Shown here one piece after another: positions 45,687 through 55,836 of a stretch of DNA of 64,000 bases. Numbering within the stretch: position 1 is the stretch's first letter; every line of letters starts with the position of its first letter. The DNA is from CAVRTM01 sp963696105 (lineage in GTDB: Bacteria; Actinomycetota; Actinomycetes; Actinomycetales; Dermatophilaceae). The position numbers were made by a program, and so were the translations under genes. The stretch lies in NCBI GenBank assembly GCA_963696105.1, contig CAVOIP010000005.1, positions 434,001 through 498,000 on the forward strand, given 5' to 3'. The notes under the pieces were generated by a model. The model saw only the letters and a list, made by a program, of their open reading frames with translations, had not been told where the DNA came from and did no database searches.

Positions 45687-45745
45687 GGTGGCCAGTCTGC
45701 CCCGGAGGGCCACCCCGGCGGCGGGAGCGGGGCGGCGACGCCACC

Positions 45746-45751
45746 TAGACT
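45746..45751 (+). promoter_or_regulatory. -10 box of uridine kinase-like gene
   Basis: TAGACT, 8 nt before the GTG at 45760. Confidence 0.55.
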
Positions 45752-45759
45752 CGGCTCCC

Positions 45760-46395
45760 GTGACCAGCACGCCCTCCCCCGACGCCTCGGGCCCCCGCCG
45801 GCGGGTGGTCGTGCTCGCCGGGCCCAGCGGCGCAGGCAAGTCGCGGCTGGCGACCCGCCTCAGCGCCCGCCACGGCTGGCCGACCGTGCGCCTCGACGAC
45901 TTCTACCGCGACGGCGACGACCCGGCCCTGCCCATGCTGCCGATCGGCCTCCCCGACTGGGACCACCCCGACTCCTGGCACGCCGAGGCCGCCGTGACCG
46001 CCCTCGAACGGCTGTCGACCGCCGGCCGGGTCGACGTGCCCACCTACGACATCAGCAGCTCCCGGGCCCGAGGCTGCACGACCCTCGTCGCCGACGGCGC
46101 GCACGTCGTGCTCGCCGAGGGCATCTTCGCGGCCGAGATCGTGCCGCACCTGCAGGAGCGGGGGTTGCTGGCCACGGCGTACTGCATCCGGCAGAACCGC
46201 TGGGTGACGTTCTGGCGGCGGCTGGTGCGTGACCTCGCCGAGCGGCGGAAACCGCCGCTGGTGCTGTGGCAGCGGGGACTGCGCCTGTGCCGCGCCGAAC
46301 CGGCCATCGTGCGCCACCACACCTCGCTGGGCCTGGTGCCGCGGACCCCGCACGAGGCAGAGCGTGAGCTGGAGGCCCTGCTCCGGCTGCCCTGA
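45760..46395 (+). CDS. Uridine kinase-like P-loop protein
   Basis: A 211-residue P-loop kinase related to uridine/cytidine kinases and phosphoribulokinase. The Walker A GPSGAGKS is at 21-28, followed by RLDDFYRDGDDPALP (base/sugar-site Asp) and PDWDHPDSWHAEA, close to the family's DWDxPxS motif. A LIDxLK-like segment is less clear. The likely role is UMP/CMP salvage, which would suit the nucleoside-catabolism setting, but the true substrate is unproven. GTG 45760 is supported by the -10 box 8 nt upstream and divergence from the peptidase gene. Confidence 0.8.
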   Translation: MTSTPSPDASGPRRRVVVLAGPSGAGKSRLATRLSARHGWPTVRLDDFYRDGDDPALPMLPIGLPDWDHPDSWHAEAAVTALERLSTAGRVDVPTYDISSSRARGCTTLVADGAHVVLAEGIFAAEIVPHLQERGLLATAYCIRQNRWVTFWRRLVRDLAERRKPPLVLWQRGLRLCRAEPAIVRHHTSLGLVPRTPHEAERELEALLRLP

Positions 46396-46401
46396 TAGCG
46401 T
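46396..46401 (+). promoter_or_regulatory. Possible -10 box of lipoprotein gene
   Basis: TAGCGT directly after the kinase stop, about 52 nt before the lipoprotein ATG; a leadered mRNA with GAAGG is implied. Confidence 0.4.
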
Positions 46402-46453
46402 CCGGGGAGCCGCGCGGGGTCGCCGCGCGCCGTTCCGTCCCGAAGGCCCGCCG

Positions 46454-47164
46454 ATGAACCGCCCCGTGCGCCGCCTGGTCCCCGTCTGCCTCGCCGCCGC
46501 GTTGTCGCTGACCGCGTGCGGCTCCGGGCACCCCACTGGTACCGCCACCCAGGGCCCGCAGGCCGCCGACCTGTACGCCGCCGCCCGCCGCAGCGCCGTG
46601 AGCGCCACCAGCGCCCACGTGACCGGGTCGTCCACCACCGCGGGGGTGACCAGCACCATCGACCTCGTCGGCAACCGCACCGGCAGCAACTCCCGGGTGG
46701 TCCTGCGCACCGGCGACGCGGGCCCGGTGGAGATCCGCGTCGTGGACGGGGCCACCTACCTCAAGGGCGACCGCGCGTACTGGACCGCGCAGGCCGACGC
46801 CCGCACCGCGGCAGCGGTGGCCGGCAAGTTCGTCCGGCTCCGCGGGGACCAGGTCAAGGCGCCGGGGCTCACGCTCTCCAGCCTCCTGGACCGGGTCTTC
46901 ACGGAGAAGGAGCTCGGCCAGGTCGACACGCTGAACGCCGCGGTGGGAACGGCGACGGTGGACGGGCGCAGCGCCTACGTCCTCACCCAGCGCGTCGGCG
47001 GCGACGGCGCCCGCATGGCGGTGTCGACCGACTCCCGGCACGACCTGCTGCGCGTCGACGGAACGACCAGCAAGCCGGGGACCATGCACTTCTCGCAGTG
47101 GAACGCGGCCCCGACGGTGACCGCCCCGGCAGCCGACGAGGTGGCTCCGCTCCCGTCCCGGTGA
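46454..47164 (+). CDS. Putative lipoprotein (LppX/LprG-like fold)
   Basis: A 236-residue secreted lipoprotein with a short Arg-rich start, hydrophobic core and lipobox LTAC (C22). The mature part has the beta-rich pattern of LppX/LprAFG-type actinobacterial lipoproteins (AVSATSAHVTGSSTTAGVTS, VVDGATYLKGDRAYWT, and a terminal LLRVDGTTSKPGTMHFSQWN region). Family members carry lipids or glycolipids to the outer envelope, but this assignment rests on general shape. GAAGG lies about 8 nt before ATG 46454. The neighbours give no clear functional clue. Confidence 0.7.
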   Translation: MNRPVRRLVPVCLAAALSLTACGSGHPTGTATQGPQAADLYAAARRSAVSATSAHVTGSSTTAGVTSTIDLVGNRTGSNSRVVLRTGDAGPVEIRVVDGATYLKGDRAYWTAQADARTAAAVAGKFVRLRGDQVKAPGLTLSSLLDRVFTEKELGQVDTLNAAVGTATVDGRSAYVLTQRVGGDGARMAVSTDSRHDLLRVDGTTSKPGTMHFSQWNAAPTVTAPAADEVAPLPSR

Positions 47165-47298
47165 GCTGCCCCGGCTCGCCGCGGCCCCCGCGCGCACGGC
47201 ACGGCTCCACGGCGGACCGGACTCGGCGCGGTGGGCAGACGCCGGCCCTGTCGTGGGCGATGATGGGCTGGGAGCACACGTACCAGGGGAGCACGCAG

Positions 47299-48417
47299 AT
47301 GACGTCGTACGGCGACCAGCCACCGCCAGGTGCCGGCCCACGGCCCGGCCCGGCGGGCCCGGTCGCGCCCGGGCCCGCGGCCACGCCGCCCGGCGCGGCG
47401 CCGTACAGCGGCGTCCCGTCGTACGGGCACGCGGCGTACCGCGCCGCGGCACCGGCCGGCGCAGCGGCCCTGATGTCGGCCCACCGGCCCGGCATCGTCG
47501 CCCTGCGGCCGCTGTCGCTCGGCGACATCCTCGACGGCGCGGTCAAGGCGGTGCGGCACAACCCCGGGGCGATGATCGGGCTGGCCCTGCTCGTCAACGC
47601 CGTCTTCCTTCTCCCCTCGGCCCTGCTCTCGGTCCTGATCGGCACCCGGCTCGCCGACGGGGTCTCCAGCGACTCCCCCGCCGCCTCGCTGACCAGCCTG
47701 CCCGCCTCGATCAGCGTCGCCGTCTTCGGCCAGCTCGCGACGCTCGTCCTGACCGGCCTGCTGGTGCACGCCGTGGGTGAGGCGGTGCTGGGGCGCAAGC
47801 CCTCCATCGGCGAGGTCTGGCGCGCCGCACGCGGCCGCCTGCTCGCCGTGGTCGGCGTCAACCTCCTGGTCGGCGGGATGACGCTGGTCGCCGCGGCGCT
47901 CCTGCTCACCCCGGGCGCCGTGCTCCTGGCCCAGCAGCACGTCGCCTCCGGCGTCTCGCTGCTGGTCCTGGCCGCGCTGGTCGTCCTCGTCGGAACCTGC
48001 TGGGTCACCGTGCGCACGTGCATGGCCGGTCCGGCCATCGTGCTCGAGCGGCAGACCGTGCCGGCGGCCCTGCGCCGGTCCTTCGCCCTCACCCGTGGCG
48101 CGTTCTGGCGCACGCTGGGCATCCTGCTGCTGGCCGGGGTCATCGCGTGGTTCGTCTCCAGCCTGATCTCCGCACCGATCGGCATCGCGGCCGTCGTGGC
48201 CGTCACCGGCGCCGGCCTGGGCGGCGAAACCAGCACCACCGGCCTGTCCGTCCTGACCGTGCTGAACCACGTGGGCAGCCTGCTCGCCAGCGCCATCACG
48301 ACGCCGTTCGTCGCCGCCGTGACCTGCCTGCTCTACATCGACCGCCGGATGCGGGTCGAGGCCCTCGACGTCGTCCTGGTCCGCACCGCCCAGGCCGACG
48401 CGGCCAGCCGCGGCTGA
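47299..48417 (+). CDS. Multi-pass membrane protein (glycerophosphoryl diester phosphodiesterase membrane-domain type)
   Basis: A 372-residue protein. The first 60 residues are Pro/Gly/Ala-rich and cytoplasmic, then RPGIVALRPLSLGDILDGAVKA introduces about six long hydrophobic segments. This opening is typical of the actinobacterial GDPD membrane-domain family (PF10110), which lacks the phosphodiesterase catalytic part. The ending DRRMRVEALDVVLVR is also common. GGGGAG precedes ATG 47299. It begins a group continuing with DUF4129, DUF4350, MoxR and DUF58 genes, a recurrent actinobacterial set of unknown envelope function. Confidence 0.78.
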   Translation: MTSYGDQPPPGAGPRPGPAGPVAPGPAATPPGAAPYSGVPSYGHAAYRAAAPAGAAALMSAHRPGIVALRPLSLGDILDGAVKAVRHNPGAMIGLALLVNAVFLLPSALLSVLIGTRLADGVSSDSPAASLTSLPASISVAVFGQLATLVLTGLLVHAVGEAVLGRKPSIGEVWRAARGRLLAVVGVNLLVGGMTLVAAALLLTPGAVLLAQQHVASGVSLLVLAALVVLVGTCWVTVRTCMAGPAIVLERQTVPAALRRSFALTRGAFWRTLGILLLAGVIAWFVSSLISAPIGIAAVVAVTGAGLGGETSTTGLSVLTVLNHVGSLLASAITTPFVAAVTCLLYIDRRMRVEALDVVLVRTAQADAASRG

Positions 48418-48428
48418 GCCCGGACCGG

Positions 48429-49091
48429 ATGCCGACGCCGATGTTTCCCCGCGTCCTCGAGCCGGGCCCCGCCCAGGCGCGCGCCTGGCTGCGTGAGGAG
48501 CTGCGGGCGGCGACGTACCACCAGGAGCCGCTGGTGGACCGGCTCTGGCGCTGGGTGATGGACCGGCTGGACGACCTGTCCGCCACCCCGGGCCACCTCA
48601 GCGGGGTGCCGACCCTGGTCACCGTCCTGGTCACGCTCCTGGTGGCGGGGCTGGTGCTCTGGGTGCTGCCGCGGGTCCGCCGCGAGCGATCCGCGCGCCG
48701 CCTCGCCGGTGCGGTGCTGGAGGACCCGAGGGTCACCGCGGCGCAGTACCGCGAGCGCGCGGCGAACGCGCGCGCGGCCGCCCGGTACGACGAGGCGGTG
48801 CTCGACAGCTTCCGCGCGATGGCCCGCGACATGGGGAACCGGTCGCTGCTGGACGACGCGCCCGGCCGCACGGCCCACGAGGTCGGTGTGGCGGTGGCGA
48901 CGGCGTTCCCACCCTTCGCCGGTGACCTCTCCCGGGCGGCGCACCTGTTCGACTCCGTGCGCTACGGCAACGGCTCCGCGCACAGGCAGCAGGCCGAGGA
49001 CGTCGCCGCACTGGACACCGCGCTGGCGCGGTCACGACCGGCACCGGCCACGGCGTCCGTCGCGACCGTCACCGCTGGAGGGGCCCCATGA
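48429..49091 (+). CDS. DUF4129 domain membrane protein
   Basis: A 220-residue protein with one central membrane helix (about 58-78). The preceding segment is EPGPAQARAWLREELRAATY with PLVDRLWRWVMDRLDDL; the following cytoplasmic part holds the DUF4129 region (AARYDEAVLDSFRAMARDM, AHEVGVAVATAFP). Members sit beside MoxR and DUF58 genes and may anchor transglutaminase-like or peptidoglycan functions; no enzyme activity is visible here. ATG 48429 is used; ATG 48441 is an alternative. The stop overlaps the next gene as ATGA. Confidence 0.8.
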   Translation: MPTPMFPRVLEPGPAQARAWLREELRAATYHQEPLVDRLWRWVMDRLDDLSATPGHLSGVPTLVTVLVTLLVAGLVLWVLPRVRRERSARRLAGAVLEDPRVTAAQYRERAANARAAARYDEAVLDSFRAMARDMGNRSLLDDAPGRTAHEVGVAVATAFPPFAGDLSRAAHLFDSVRYGNGSAHRQQAEDVAALDTALARSRPAPATASVATVTAGGAP

Positions 49092-50311
49092 GCACGGCCG
49101 CTCCCCTCCGTGCGGACCCGCACGGGCAGGTCCGCACGTCCCCTCCGGCCGCCGACCGCGGGACCGCCGGGGCGCGGCGGCTCCCCCGCTGGGGGGCGGC
49201 GCTGCTGTGGGCGCTGCTGGTCCTGGTGGTGGGCACCGTCCTGGCGGCGCTGAGCGGCGGGCAGCCGCACGACGGCGCACTCGACCCCGAGAACCCGCGG
49301 ACGGACGGGGCCCGTGCGGTCGCCCGGGTCCTCGACCAGCGGGGGGTCCACGTCGACGTCGTGCGGTCCCAGGCCGAGCTGCTGCGGCAGGACCTCGACC
49401 GGCGCGACGCTGGTCGTGCCGGACTCGCAGCAGCTGTCCGGTCGCAACGGACGGGCCGCGCTGCGTGCGGCCGCCCGCGCCACCGACGTGGTGCTGCTCT
49501 CACCGGCACCGGAGCTGCTGGCCGACCTGGCCCTGCCCGTACGGACCAGCCCCGGAGCCGCCGACGCGGTGGAGGCGGACTGCACCCGAGGCGGTGGCCC
49601 GGCGCTGGACTCCCGGCTGACCCTGAGCGAGGTCGACCGGGTGGTCACCCCGACGCCGGCGGCGACCGGGGCGACGACGTGCTTCCGCGATGCCGGGGGC
49701 GACCACTGGGTGCACCTGCCGTCCACGGGCGACCGCCCGCCGGTGACGGTCGTCGGCGCACAGCACTTCCTCACCAACGGCGTCGTCACCGTCGCCGACA
49801 ACGCCGCCGTGGCCCTGCGTCTGCTCGGGCAGTCCGAGCACCTGGTCTGGTACGTCCCGACGGTCCGGGACGTCGCGGTCGACGACACCACGCTCCCCGT
49901 CCCGCTCGCACCGGCCTGGGTGCAGCCCGCGCTGTGGCTCCTCGGGTCGGCGGTGCTCGCCCTCTGCCTGTGGCGCGGCCGCCGCCTCGGCCGGCTCGTG
50001 GTCGAGCCGCTGCCGGTCGTGGTGCGGGCCGTCGAGACCACCGAGAGCCGGGGCCGGCTCTACCGCAGGGCCCGCGACCGCGGCCGCGCCGTCGCGGTGT
50101 TGCAGGCGGCCACCACGCGGCGGCTCACGTCGTACCTCGGACTGGCCACGGGCACCGGCACGAGCGCCGTGGCCGCGGCCGCCGCGTCGGTGAGCGGGCG
50201 CCGGTACGACGACGTGCTGCGCCTGCTCGGACCCGCCACCGTCCCCGATGACGCCAGCATGCTGGAGCTGGCCACTGCACTTGCCGCACTGGAGAAAGAG
50301 GTACGCCGCAG

Positions 50312-50315
<4 letters not shown>
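49088..50315 (+). pseudogene. DUF4350 domain membrane protein, single frameshift
   Basis: Expected about 408 residues. The first part has a hydrophobic helix (about 37-57, WGAALLWALLVLVVGTVLAA) followed by LDPENPRTDGARAVARVLDQ, the DUF4350 start. Near 49403 one extra base moves the frame (DLDR then ATLVVPDSQQLSG). The rest is clean, with a second helix (VQPALWLLGSAVLALCLWRG) and a terminal cytoplasmic domain. Gene start and stop both overlap neighbours by ATGA, and codon use is uniform, so an isolated sequencing error is likelier than real loss. Function is unknown. Confidence 0.8.
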
Positions 50316-51301
<986 letters not shown>

Positions 51302-51341
51302 CCACGGCCCGCTCACGCCGTCCGGCTCCGGGGCGCGCCCG

Positions 51342-52634
51342 ATGGCGCTGACCGGGCGCGTGCCGCTGCTGCTCCTGCTGGGGCTCGTGCCGGTGGTCCT
51401 CGCCCCCGGACTGCTCACCGTGCGGCTGTGGTGGGTGGCCACGGTGGTCCTCGTCGGCGCCGACGCGCTGCTGGCCCTGAGCCCCCGCAGGCTGACCGTC
51501 ACCCGCGAGCCGGTGCCGCCCGTGCGGCTCGGCGTGGCCGGGGCGAGCACGCTGCTGCTGACCAACCCCGCGTCACGCCGGCTGCGCGCCGTGGTCCGCG
51601 ACGCCTGGCAGCCCTCGGCCGGCGCCCGCGGCGGGCGCCACACGGTCGTGCTCCGCGGCGGGGAACGGACCCGGGTCACCACCGTGCTGCAGCCGACCCG
51701 GCGCGGCGACCGGCGGGCCGACCGGGTCACCATCCGCAGCCTGGGCCCCCTGGGCCTCGCCGGTCGGCAGCGCTCGGTGGAGGTCGCCGGCGCCATCCGC
51801 GCGTTGCCGCCGTTCACCTCACGCAAGCACCTGCCCAGCCGGCTCGCCCTGCTGCGGCAGCTGGACGGGCGCTCGGCGGTGCGGGTGCGCGGGCAGGGCA
51901 CCGAGTTCGACTCGCTGCGCGAGTACGTCGTCGGCGACGACGTCCGCAGCATCGACTGGCGTGCCACCGCGCGGCGCGACGCCGTGGTGGTGCGCACCTG
52001 GCAGCCCGAGCGCGACCGCCGCCTGGTCCTCGTCCTCGACACCTCCCGCACCTCCGCCGGGCGGGTGGGGGACGCTCCCCGCCTGGACGCGGCCATGGAC
52101 GCAGCGCTGCTGCTGGCCGCGCTGGCGGCACGCGCCGGCGACCGGGTGGACCTGCTGGCCGGTGACCGCCGCATGCGCGCCCGGGTCGTCGGCGCGGGCC
52201 GGACCACCCTGCTCGGCGACCTGGTCGGTGCCATGGCCCCGCTGGAGCCCGCGCTGGTGGAGGCGGACTGGTCGATGCTGGCGGGTGAGGTGGGCACCAT
52301 GAGCCGGCAGCGCTCTCTCGTCGTCCTGTTCACCCCGCTCGAGCCGGCGGCGGTCGAGGAGAGCCTGCTGCCGACGCTCGCCGCGCTGACCCGTCGCCAC
52401 CGGGTGGTGCTGGCGTCCGTGGCGGACCCGGCGCTGTCGGCGATGACCGCCGACGTGAGCTCCGCGCGTCTGGTGTACGACGCCGCGGCGGCCGAGCGCA
52501 CCGTGGCGCTGCGCGAGCGCACCGCGCACGTGCTGCAGCGCCTGGGCGTGCACGTGATCGACGCCGAGCCGGAGGACCTGCCCGTCGCGCTCACCGACCA
52601 CTACCTGCTGCTGAAGAGCCGCGGCCTGCTCTGA
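51342..52634 (+). CDS. DUF58 domain protein (MoxR partner)
   Basis: A 430-residue protein with two N-terminal helices (about 7-23 and 27-46), a beta-rich region, and the DUF58 core GTEFDSLREYVVGDDVRSIDW followed by a VWA-like part (LVLVLDTSRTSAGRVGDAPR). The DxS metal-site pattern of VWA domains is retained in DTSRTS. MALTGR is a common start for these proteins, so ATG 51342 is chosen although it lies 40 nt after moxR. It is convergent with the SpoIIM gene. Confidence 0.88.
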   Translation: MALTGRVPLLLLLGLVPVVLAPGLLTVRLWWVATVVLVGADALLALSPRRLTVTREPVPPVRLGVAGASTLLLTNPASRRLRAVVRDAWQPSAGARGGRHTVVLRGGERTRVTTVLQPTRRGDRRADRVTIRSLGPLGLAGRQRSVEVAGAIRALPPFTSRKHLPSRLALLRQLDGRSAVRVRGQGTEFDSLREYVVGDDVRSIDWRATARRDAVVVRTWQPERDRRLVLVLDTSRTSAGRVGDAPRLDAAMDAALLLAALAARAGDRVDLLAGDRRMRARVVGAGRTTLLGDLVGAMAPLEPALVEADWSMLAGEVGTMSRQRSLVVLFTPLEPAAVEESLLPTLAALTRRHRVVLASVADPALSAMTADVSSARLVYDAAAAERTVALRERTAHVLQRLGVHVIDAEPEDLPVALTDHYLLLKSRGLL

Positions 52635-52644
52635 CCGGGGTCAG
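52631..52644. terminator. Palindrome holding both stop codons of convergent genes
   Basis: CTGACC-GG-GGTCAG. The TGA of the DUF58 gene and the TGA of the SpoIIM gene are the two symmetric halves. Only a 6-bp stem, so weak as a terminator. Confidence 0.4.
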
Positions 52645-53636
52645 CCGGAGACCGGTGCGGTGTCGCCGGCGTCGGCGGCGTCGACGTCACCGGTCGCCCC
52701 ACGTCGGACAGCCCAGCGCCCGGCGGTGAACACGTAGGCCAGGAATCCGGCCTCGGCCGTGACGCCGATCGCCAGCCTGGCCCACGTGGGCAGCGAGGAC
52801 GGCGTCACGAAGGCCTCGATCACCCCCGACACGAGCAGCACGACCACCAGCCCGAGGGCGATGGCGACGGCGGAGCGGCCCTCGCGCGCGAGGGCCTGCG
52901 CCCGCGTCCGCGGCCCGGGCTCGACCCACGCCCAGAACAGGCGCAGCCCGGCCCCGGCGGCGACGAACACGGCTGTCAGCTCGAGGAGCCCGTGCGGGAG
53001 GATCAGGCCGAAGAAGAGCGCGCCGCGACCGTGGCCCACCATGATCGCGCCCGTGAGGGAGACGTTGAGGAGGTTCTGGAACAGCACGTAGACCACCGGC
53101 AGCCCCAGCACCCCGAACGCGATGCAGAGCGCCGCGACCCAGGCGTTGTTGGTCCACACCCTCGCGGCGAAGTGGGAGGCGGCGAACTCGCTGTAGTAGC
53201 CCTGGAAGTCGGCGTTGACGAGCCGCTCGACCTCGGCGCGTGACAGCAACCCGGACTCCACCTGCGGATGGGCGACGAACCACCACCCCAGGGCGAAGCC
53301 GACGACCACGTTGGCCAGCAGGGTTGCCAGCCACCACCGGCGGGTGCGGTACAACGCGGCCGGGAAGGTCTCGACGAAGAACCGCCGCGCATCGGACCAC
53401 GAGGTCGTCCGGGAGCCGGCGGAACGCGTGCGCGCCCGGGCCAGCAGGGAGGACAGGTAGGTGACCAGGGTGGGGTCGGGCGCCGCGGAACGCACCACTG
53501 ACAGGTGCGTGGCCACCCGCTGGTAGCGGTCGAGGATCTCATCGGCCTCGGCGCCGTCGAGCCGGCGCCGGCGGACGAGCTCGTCCAGCCGCTGCCACTC
53601 CCCCCGGTGCGCGGCCACGTACGCGTCCAGATCCAC
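52641..53636 (-). CDS. Stage II sporulation protein M family membrane protein
   Basis: A 331-residue SpoIIM-family (PF01944) protein with a soluble N-terminus, MDLDAYVAAHRGEWQRLDEL, and about five helices, including ALCIAFGVLGLPVVYVLFQN and ILPHGLLELTAVFVAAGAGL. The family occurs in non-sporulating actinobacteria next to MoxR/DUF58/RDD genes, so a sporulation role is not implied. The earlier in-frame GTG (53645) lies within the -10 box; GTG 53636 follows TAGGGT by 7 nt and gives the usual start. It diverges from the RDD gene. Confidence 0.87.
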   Translation of the reverse strand: MDLDAYVAAHRGEWQRLDELVRRRRLDGAEADEILDRYQRVATHLSVVRSAAPDPTLVTYLSSLLARARTRSAGSRTTSWSDARRFFVETFPAALYRTRRWWLATLLANVVVGFALGWWFVAHPQVESGLLSRAEVERLVNADFQGYYSEFAASHFAARVWTNNAWVAALCIAFGVLGLPVVYVLFQNLLNVSLTGAIMVGHGRGALFFGLILPHGLLELTAVFVAAGAGLRLFWAWVEPGPRTRAQALAREGRSAVAIALGLVVVLLVSGVIEAFVTPSSLPTWARLAIGVTAEAGFLAYVFTAGRWAVRRGATGDVDAADAGDTAPVSG

Positions 53637-53643
53637 GGACCTC

Positions 53644-53649
53644 ACCCTA
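53644..53649 (-). promoter_or_regulatory. -10 box of SpoIIM-family gene
   Basis: TAGGGT on the minus strand, 7 nt before GTG 53636. It decides between two possible GTG starts, because the other falls inside the hexamer. Confidence 0.6.
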
Positions 53650-53830
53650 GTGCGCCGGTCGTCACCGGGAGCCGCGCGAGAGCGGGCCGACCGCGGTCCG
53701 TGGAAGCCACCGCGACTTCGTGCCGCGGGGTCGGCGTCTCGGCCTGTATGAGCCCCGACCTTGCCGACTCACGCGCACAGAGTGGCCCCGCGTGGACGCC
53801 GGAGGCCCGGTGCTCGAGCGCCGCCGCCGG

Positions 53831-53836
53831 TAGGCT
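53831..53836 (+). promoter_or_regulatory. -10 box of RDD gene
   Basis: TAGGCT, 8 nt before ATG 53845. The stretch 53650-53830 between the two divergent promoters holds no supported gene. Confidence 0.6.
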
Positions 53837-53844
53837 CGCGAGCC

Positions 53845-54702
53845 ATGAGCAGCAGCACGGTCGGCGTCGGCGCCGACGACCTGGTCACGGGCGAGGCGGT
53901 GGCGCTGGAGCTGCCGGCCGCGGGCGTCCCCGTGCGTGCCGTGTCCGGGGCCGTCGACGTGCTCGCGACGCTCGTGCTGCTGTGGGCGGCCAACATCGTC
54001 GCCGTCCTCGCGACCGCCGACTCCGACGACGCGCTGCTGTCGACGGCCATGCTGCTGGCCACCGTGCTCGCCCTGGTGGTGCTGCCCACGACCCTGGAGA
54101 CGCTGACGCGGGGCCGGTCTCTGGGCAAGCTCGCGCTGGGCCTGCGCACGGTGCGCGACGACGCGGGTCCGATCGGCTTCCGGCAGGCCCTCACCCGCGC
54201 GCTCGTGGGCGTGGTGGAGATCTGGCTCCTCTTCGCGATCCCCGCGCTCGTCTGCGCGCTGGTGAGCCCGCGGGGCAAGCGCCTCGGCGACTTCGCGGCA
54301 GGCACCTACGTCGTGCGGGAGCGCGTGTCGATGACGATCCCGCCGCCGCCGACCATGCCCCCGGCGCTGGCCGGGTGGGCGGTGAGCGCCGACATCGCCC
54401 GGCTGCCCGACGGCCTGGCGATGGCCGTGCGGCAGTTCCTCGGCCGGGCTCCGGGCCTCAGCCCCGCCTCCCGCGCCGCGGTCGGCGCCGACCTGCAGGC
54501 GGAGGTGCTGCGCCACGTCGCACCGCCGCCGCCGGCCGGCAGCCACCCCGAGATGGTGCTGGCGGCGGTGGTCGCCGACCGGCGCCGCCGCGACAGCGAG
54601 CGGCTGCAGCGCGATGCCGCCCTCCGGGCCCGGCTGATGCCGGTGGACCCCCTCCTGCCCATGGGGCCGCCCGGCGCCGGCCCCGGGCCGGCAGCGCCCT
54701 AA
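53845..54702 (+). CDS. RDD family membrane protein
   Basis: A 285-residue protein with an RDD domain (about 30-155): helices near 33-52, 62-80 and 120-142, and TLETLTRGRSLGKLALGLRT and SPRGKRLGDFAAGTYVVRE motifs. The cytoplasmic tail ends in a Pro/Gly-rich stretch. RDD proteins are often encoded beside SpoIIM, MoxR and DUF58 genes; some are linked to ion transport, but no function is clear here. The TAA overlaps the convergent adenosine deaminase stop (CTAA shared). Confidence 0.87.
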   Translation: MSSSTVGVGADDLVTGEAVALELPAAGVPVRAVSGAVDVLATLVLLWAANIVAVLATADSDDALLSTAMLLATVLALVVLPTTLETLTRGRSLGKLALGLRTVRDDAGPIGFRQALTRALVGVVEIWLLFAIPALVCALVSPRGKRLGDFAAGTYVVRERVSMTIPPPPTMPPALAGWAVSADIARLPDGLAMAVRQFLGRAPGLSPASRAAVGADLQAEVLRHVAPPPPAGSHPEMVLAAVVADRRRRDSERLQRDAALRARLMPVDPLLPMGPPGAGPGPAAP

Positions 54703-55835
54703 CGGCCCACGGCCTCCGCCAGCAGGGCGTCGTACCCGGGCTTGACCACCTCGTCGATGATCGCGAGCCGCTGGTCGAAGGGCAGGAACGAGGACTTCAT
54801 CGCGTTGATGGTGGCCCATCTGAGGTCCTGCGGCGACCAGCCCGCCTCGCTCACCAGCAGGGCCATCTCGCGGGACATCGAGGTGCCGCTCATCAGCCGG
54901 TTGTCGGTGTTGACCGTCACCCGGAACCTCAGCCGCTTCAGCAGCGAGATGGGGTGCAGCGCCACGGACTCCGCGGCCCCGGTCTGGACGTTGCTGGTGG
55001 GACACATCTCCAGCGGGATGCGACGGTCCCGCACGTACGCCGCGAGGAGACCGAGCTCCACGTCGGCAGGGTCCGCACCGGCGGCCGTCGCGACGTCGTG
55101 CGCGTACGGCGCACCGCCGACCCGGATGTCGTCGACGATCCGCACGCCGTGGCCGAGCCGGTCGGCGCCACACCACTGGATCGCCTCCCAGATGCTCGGC
55201 AGGCCGAACGCCTCGCCGGCGTGGATGGTGAAGTGGGCGTTCTCGCGCCGGAGGTACTCGAACGCGTCGAGGTGACGGGTGGGCGGGAAGCCGGCCTCGG
55301 CGCCGGCGATGTCGAAGCCGGACACGCCCTCGTCGCGGTAGTGCACGACCAGCCGGGCGATCTCGGTGCTCTTGGCCGCGTGGCGCATCGCGGTGAGCAG
55401 TGCGGTGACCCGGATCCGGTGACCGCCCTCCGCCGCGACCCGCTCGCCGTGCCGGAAGCCGGCGTTGACCGTCTCGACGACCTGCTCGAGGGACAGACCC
55501 TCCGCCAGGTGCTGCTCGGGGGCGTAACGGATCTCGGCGTAGACCACCCCGTCGGCGGCCAGGTCCTGCACGCACTCGCTGGCCACCCGGTGCAGCCCTG
55601 CCTCGGTCTGCATCACCGCCAGGGTCTGGTCGAACGTCTCCAGGTAGCGCTCCAACGAGCCGGAGTCGGCGCTGTCGCGGAACCACGTCCCGAGGGACGC
55701 TGCGTCCGTCGCCGGAAGGCCTTGGTAGCCCACGGTGTCGGCGAGCTCGAGGATGGTCTGTGGGCGCAGGCCGCCGTCGAGGTGGTCGTGCAGGACGGCC
55801 TTGGGCAGGGACCTGATCGTGTCGTCGGAGAGCAC
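54699..55835 (-). CDS. add: Adenosine deaminase
   Basis: A 378-residue zinc enzyme converting (deoxy)adenosine to (deoxy)inosine, feeding PNP. The zinc ligands H16/H18 (LHDHLDGG), the HAGE motif (FTIHAGEAFG) with catalytic Glu, GHGVRI, and the Asp pair region VTVNTDNRLMSGTS are all intact. The GTG start lies 1 nt after the cupin stop, so the two are co-transcribed. It is part of the nucleoside-salvage block on the minus strand. Confidence 0.94.
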   Translation of the reverse strand: MLSDDTIRSLPKAVLHDHLDGGLRPQTILELADTVGYQGLPATDAASLGTWFRDSADSGSLERYLETFDQTLAVMQTEAGLHRVASECVQDLAADGVVYAEIRYAPEQHLAEGLSLEQVVETVNAGFRHGERVAAEGGHRIRVTALLTAMRHAAKSTEIARLVVHYRDEGVSGFDIAGAEAGFPPTRHLDAFEYLRRENAHFTIHAGEAFGLPSIWEAIQWCGADRLGHGVRIVDDIRVGGAPYAHDVATAAGADPADVELGLLAAYVRDRRIPLEMCPTSNVQTGAAESVALHPISLLKRLRFRVTVNTDNRLMSGTSMSREMALLVSEAGWSPQDLRWATINAMKSSFLPFDQRLAIIDEVVKPGYDALLAEAVGR

Positions 55836-55836
55836 G

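Noticed and set aside
52641..53636. Evidence of sporulation
   Set aside because: SpoIIM-family proteins are widespread in non-sporulating actinobacteria beside MoxR/DUF58 genes; no other sporulation genes occur here.
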